Positions 61,408 to 64,000 of a stretch of 64,000 nucleotides of DNA are shown here, in pieces. Origin of the DNA: Bin87 sp963663945 (GTDB lineage: Bacteria > Chloroflexota > Dehalococcoidia > Lucifugimonadales > UBA3495); contig OY760687.1 in the NCBI GenBank assembly GCA_963663945.1, positions 3,534,001 through 3,598,000 of the forward strand, given 5' to 3'. The number at the start of each line of letters is the position of its first letter. The stretch's first letter is position 1. The notes beneath the pieces were generated by a model. The model saw only the letters and a program-made list of their open reading frames with translations. It was not told the DNA's origin and made no database searches. Made by a program: the position numbers and the translations under genes.

Positions 61408-61908
61408 CTACAGTCTCACGCGGCCGATGGCGATCAGCACCCCGCCGACAAGCGCGAGGATGCCCCACAGGCTTAGTACCAGACCTCCGGTCAAGATCAT
61501 CGCGACCAGAGAACTGAGCACCACCGTCCCGCCGGCGATGTACATCAACCCCTTGCTGCGTTTCAGGTTGACCACCCGGCTGATGATTTCCCCTGCCGCA
61601 TAGCCCACGACCAGGGGCGTGACGAGGAACGATATCATCCGGGTTCCCGTGAAGAATATCAGCGTGAGCCACAGGATGACCCCGAGCACGCCGATCACTG
61701 CGGCCACCACCGCCGCTTTGGCGTAGTTCGACGGCCGTACGTCGAAGGTGGGCAGAGGCACCGCCTTCCCGCACTCCCGGCAGCGGATCCCAACCGGCGC
61801 CTGCACCAGGCACTGCGTGCATATCGACCGCCGGCACTGGCTGCACGACAGCCCCGTGGGCACCGCCGGGTGCCAGTGACAGGTCGTGGCCTGTGATTGT
61901 TCTACCAT
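61408..61908 (-). CDS. B-box-type zinc finger membrane protein
   Basis: A 166-residue protein. The N-terminal 45 residues carry a B-box-like Cys/His set ('CHWHPAVPTGLSCSQCRRSICTQCLVQAPVGIRCRECGK'). After it come four hydrophobic spans. This layout is common in bacteria for rhomboid-adjacent or DUF-type membrane proteins, but no function is established. AGGGGT precedes the ATG. It is convergent with recX. Confidence 0.85.
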   Translation of the reverse strand: MVEQSQATTCHWHPAVPTGLSCSQCRRSICTQCLVQAPVGIRCRECGKAVPLPTFDVRPSNYAKAAVVAAVIGVLGVILWLTLIFFTGTRMISFLVTPLVVGYAAGEIISRVVNLKRSKGLMYIAGGTVVLSSLVAMILTGGLVLSLWGILALVGGVLIAIGRVRL

Positions 61909-62061
61909 ACCCCTATTATCCCCTGATTCTCGGCAAATATCGTCACAGTTTCATTGCAAGCATAGCGCAGGAATTCGGCGGCGGTTCTGGGCATCGTGAT
62001 CCGAGGCAGAGACGCTCAGCCATCTGATCCCTGGTGCGTGGCCGTCGGATCCCAGGCGTTT

Positions 62062-62778
62062 TTACAGCCCGTCGTTGCGGTTCTCGGCGGTGCGCGCGAG
62101 CCATTCCTCCCGGTCCGCGATATCCCGGTCCCGCAGCAACCGGTTGAATATTACTGTACCCCACGCTACATCCGCTGGAGCCGGCTGCCCGTTGGACACG
62201 AGCCGCTTGGCCAGGATCAGGACCGCTCCGCCCGCCGCGAACACTGCCAACTGCTCGTTCCCACCGACCAGCAGCCAGCGCTCGGGCCAGGCCATAGCCA
62301 ACAACGGCAGCGCGATCATCACCGCCAGCATCCACTCCGCAGATCGCCGCGTCACCCGCCAGCCCAATACGTAAAGCGCTAAACCTGCGGCAAAAAACGG
62401 CGGCGAGAAGCCCAGGATACCCCCGGCCCAGGCTCCCACGCTTCGGCCGCCCGTAAAGCGCAGGAACGGCGACCAGTTGTTGCCCAAAATGGTGAACAAC
62501 GGAGTCAGCGTCAACCACCAGGCCAGGTCTGCCAGACCCAGGGCGTACTGTCCAATCAGGACCGGCCCGGCGCCGCGTCCCATGTCGATGGCGGCGATCG
62601 GCAACCACCACTTCTTTCCCATCTGGCTGGCGAAATTGCTCGCCCCCACGTTGCCGCTGCCGTGCTGCCTCAGGTCGATTCCTCCCAGCGCTCGCGCCAG
62701 CAGATACGACATCGGCATGGCTCCGATCAGGTACGCCACGGCCCACAGGCCGATCAGGGTCGCCGCATCGCCCGACAT
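62062..62778 (-). CDS. plsY: Acyl-phosphate:glycerol-3-phosphate acyltransferase, divergent
   Basis: Membrane enzyme that starts phospholipid synthesis. The PlsY motif 1 is present as 'HGSGNVGASNFASQMGKKW'. Motif 2 is altered: 'GNNWSPFLRFTGGRSVGAWAGG' where most members have G-H-x-x-S-P-F-l-x-F-x-G-G-K-G-V-A, so the usual His is Asn and the Lys is Arg. At 238 residues it is about 40 longer than typical, owing to a C-terminal soluble tail. GGAG precedes the ATG. It may be a working variant or a paralogue with altered activity. Confidence 0.85.
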   Translation of the reverse strand: MSGDAATLIGLWAVAYLIGAMPMSYLLARALGGIDLRQHGSGNVGASNFASQMGKKWWLPIAAIDMGRGAGPVLIGQYALGLADLAWWLTLTPLFTILGNNWSPFLRFTGGRSVGAWAGGILGFSPPFFAAGLALYVLGWRVTRRSAEWMLAVMIALPLLAMAWPERWLLVGGNEQLAVFAAGGAVLILAKRLVSNGQPAPADVAWGTVIFNRLLRDRDIADREEWLARTAENRNDGL

Positions 62779-62820
62779 GCTGGCAACTCCATAGTCGCCA
62801 CGTTTAGCGCCGGTCGTTCT

Positions 62821-63693
62821 TTACCGGCGCGACGCCAGCCGCCGGGCGGCTTCCTCCAGTCGCTCCACCGTTTCCATGGGCGGCCCGTTGACGCCGGGCA
62901 GCGGCTCGCGCGAGTTGCCGCTGTGGTGATAATCGCTGCCGCCGCACGGGATCAGGTCGTATGCCCGCGCCACGTCGGCCAGCCAGTCCACCGTGGCCTC
63001 GTCGTACATCGAGTAATGCACTTCCATCCCGTGCAGGCCGGCGGCTTTCAGTTCCTCCACCGTCTCGATGAGCGATTGTTCCGGCTCGGGCTCGTTGCCC
63101 CGCCGCTCGAACCAGGGGTGGGCGAACACGGCCACGCCCCCCCTGTCATTCAGCAGTTTCACCGCGTCCGGCGGCGTGAGCTTGGACCGTTCGACGTAGG
63201 CCTTGCCGTTCCGTCCCAGGTATTCCCGGAAAGCGTCCGACGGCTCGGCAAAATAACCTTTTTCGACCAGTGCCTGCGCGATGTGCGGCCGCCCCACCGA
63301 GGCGTCGCCGGCTATCTCCAGCACCCGCTCCCATTCGATGTGCAGACCGAACTCCGCGAGCTTCTGGACCATGCCTTCGCCGCGCGCCAGCCGGCCCTCG
63401 CGGAACCCGGCCAGCGTCTCCTGGAAGCCGGCGTCGGCCACGTCCATGAAGTAGCCGAGCATGTGCACTTCGCCGCCCGGCACGTCGCAGCTGAGCTCGA
63501 TGCCGGGGATCAGTCGCATGCCGGGGATGCGGTCCACGGCCCGTTGCGCTTCTTCCAGCCCTGCCGTCGTGTCGTGATCGCTCACTGATATCGTGCGCAA
63601 TCCCTTGGAAGCGGTCAGTTCCACCAACTCGGTTGGCGTCAACCGCCCGTCCGACGCGGTGGTGTGCAGGTGCAGGTCAACAGAAATTGCCAT
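62821..63693 (-). CDS. PHP-domain phosphoesterase
   Basis: A 290-residue metal-dependent phosphoesterase. It opens 'VDLHLHTTASDGRLTPTELVELTASKGLRTISVSDHDTTAGLEEA', with the HxH and D-H-D metal motifs, and later has 'VFAHPWF' and 'CGGSDYHHSG'. Characterised members act on nucleoside 5',3'-bisphosphates or RNA ends (RNase AM-like). GGGGAG precedes the ATG. It follows the YmdB-like gene on the same strand. Confidence 0.93.
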   Translation of the reverse strand: MAISVDLHLHTTASDGRLTPTELVELTASKGLRTISVSDHDTTAGLEEAQRAVDRIPGMRLIPGIELSCDVPGGEVHMLGYFMDVADAGFQETLAGFREGRLARGEGMVQKLAEFGLHIEWERVLEIAGDASVGRPHIAQALVEKGYFAEPSDAFREYLGRNGKAYVERSKLTPPDAVKLLNDRGGVAVFAHPWFERRGNEPEPEQSLIETVEELKAAGLHGMEVHYSMYDEATVDWLADVARAYDLIPCGGSDYHHSGNSREPLPGVNGPPMETVERLEEAARRLASRR

Positions 63694-63726
63694 CAGGTCT
63701 CCCCGTATCCGTGGATGTTTTGGTTG

Positions 63727-64000
63727 TTATTCGTCTATCCGGCGGTCGATGCGCACGATGTCGGTGGCGTGGCCGGTGGCGTCGTCGATGTCGATCAGCA
63801 CGGAGTTCAGGATGCAGGCGCCTTTGGCCGGTTCGAACCGCTGGGGGAGGCCGGTCCGGAAGCGCTCCAGCACCGGCGCGACCTCCGTGCCGATGACGGA
63901 GTCCTGGGGACCCGTCATTCCGAGGTCGCTGACGTAGGCAGTGCCTCCCGGCATGATGCGCGCGTCGGCTGTCGCCACGTGGGTGTGCGTGCCCACCACC
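63727..64000 (-). CDS. YmdB-family metallophosphoesterase, 5' end outside window
   Basis: The C-terminal 91 residues of a YmdB/TIGR00282-type phosphodiesterase: 'VVGTHTHVATADARIMPGGTAYVSDLGMTGPQDSVIG', with the paired His metal ligands, then the short beta tail. Characterised members hydrolyse 2',3'-cyclic nucleotides. The frame is open to the right edge, so the start lies beyond it. It probably forms an operon with the PHP gene. Confidence 0.9.
   Translation of the reverse strand, partial: VVGTHTHVATADARIMPGGTAYVSDLGMTGPQDSVIGTEVAPVLERFRTGLPQRFEPAKGACILNSVLIDIDDATGHATDIVRIDRRIDE

Overview
The window looks like part of a chromosome of a high-GC bacterium of the phylum Chloroflexota, probably from a SAR202-like or other Dehalococcoidia-related lineage. 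This is inferred from gene content, because no rRNA is present. The supporting content is: FMN-dependent luciferase-like (LLM) oxidoreductases, Rieske oxygenase, xanthine-dehydrogenase-family subunits, an aapJQMP transporter, a DUF3500 protein, T-box control of ilvB, and secreted Ig-like or collagen-like surface proteins.

Layout. 1-5700 holds secreted or membrane-anchored surface proteins, one with 26 uninterrupted collagen-type Gly-X-Y triplets. 5700-9400 holds glyA, a repeat-bearing gap and a DUF3500 protein. 8871-18230 is catabolic: molybdenum hydroxylase subunits S, L and M (the M gene is separated from L by a retropepsin-like gene), an alpha/beta hydrolase, an LLM oxidoreductase, a relBE-type toxin-antitoxin pair, a Rieske oxygenase and an amidohydrolase. 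18356-23562 is an amino-acid ABC transporter (aapJ-Q-M-P). 23698-29131 holds a second LLM enzyme, an SDR, tRNA-Pro(GGG), a J-domain protein, comM and an unknown protein. 29198-33269 holds a Xer recombinase, two small membrane proteins, a sulfite-oxidase-like/FNR pair and a site-2-protease homologue that has lost its active site. 33348-36195 is a three-gene operon with two ferritin-like paralogues; one keeps the six di-iron ligands and the other has lost all four carboxylates.

36292-40382 is an accessory island. A tcmP gene is interrupted by a 1,705-bp element that has 17-bp terminal inverted repeats and a CTAG target duplication, and that carries iscB (the RuvC-HNH relative of Cas9) behind a structured candidate omega-RNA. 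Removing the element plus one CTAG restores the tcmP frame exactly. Its partner gene, a three-Cys-motif DUF5131 protein, follows, and then a Fic-domain remnant.

40618-47407 is the branched-chain amino-acid cluster on the minus strand: promoter, T-box, ilvB, ilvN, ilvC, a possible leader peptide and leuA. A zinc-ribbon/PD-(D/E)XK/HRDC nuclease gene sits between ilvB and ilvN. 48032-51456 is a large repeat surface protein whose frame breaks at an A4 run. 51616-57313 is a TRAP transporter whose binding protein is a tandem fusion of two DctP domains, with a third DctP remnant downstream. 57520-64000 is mostly housekeeping: a sugar nucleotidyltransferase, MoxR ATPase, glutaredoxin, recA-recX, a zinc-finger membrane protein, plsY, a PHP phosphoesterase and the end of a YmdB-type phosphoesterase.

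All family assignments are from reading motifs in the translated sequence; no database search was run.
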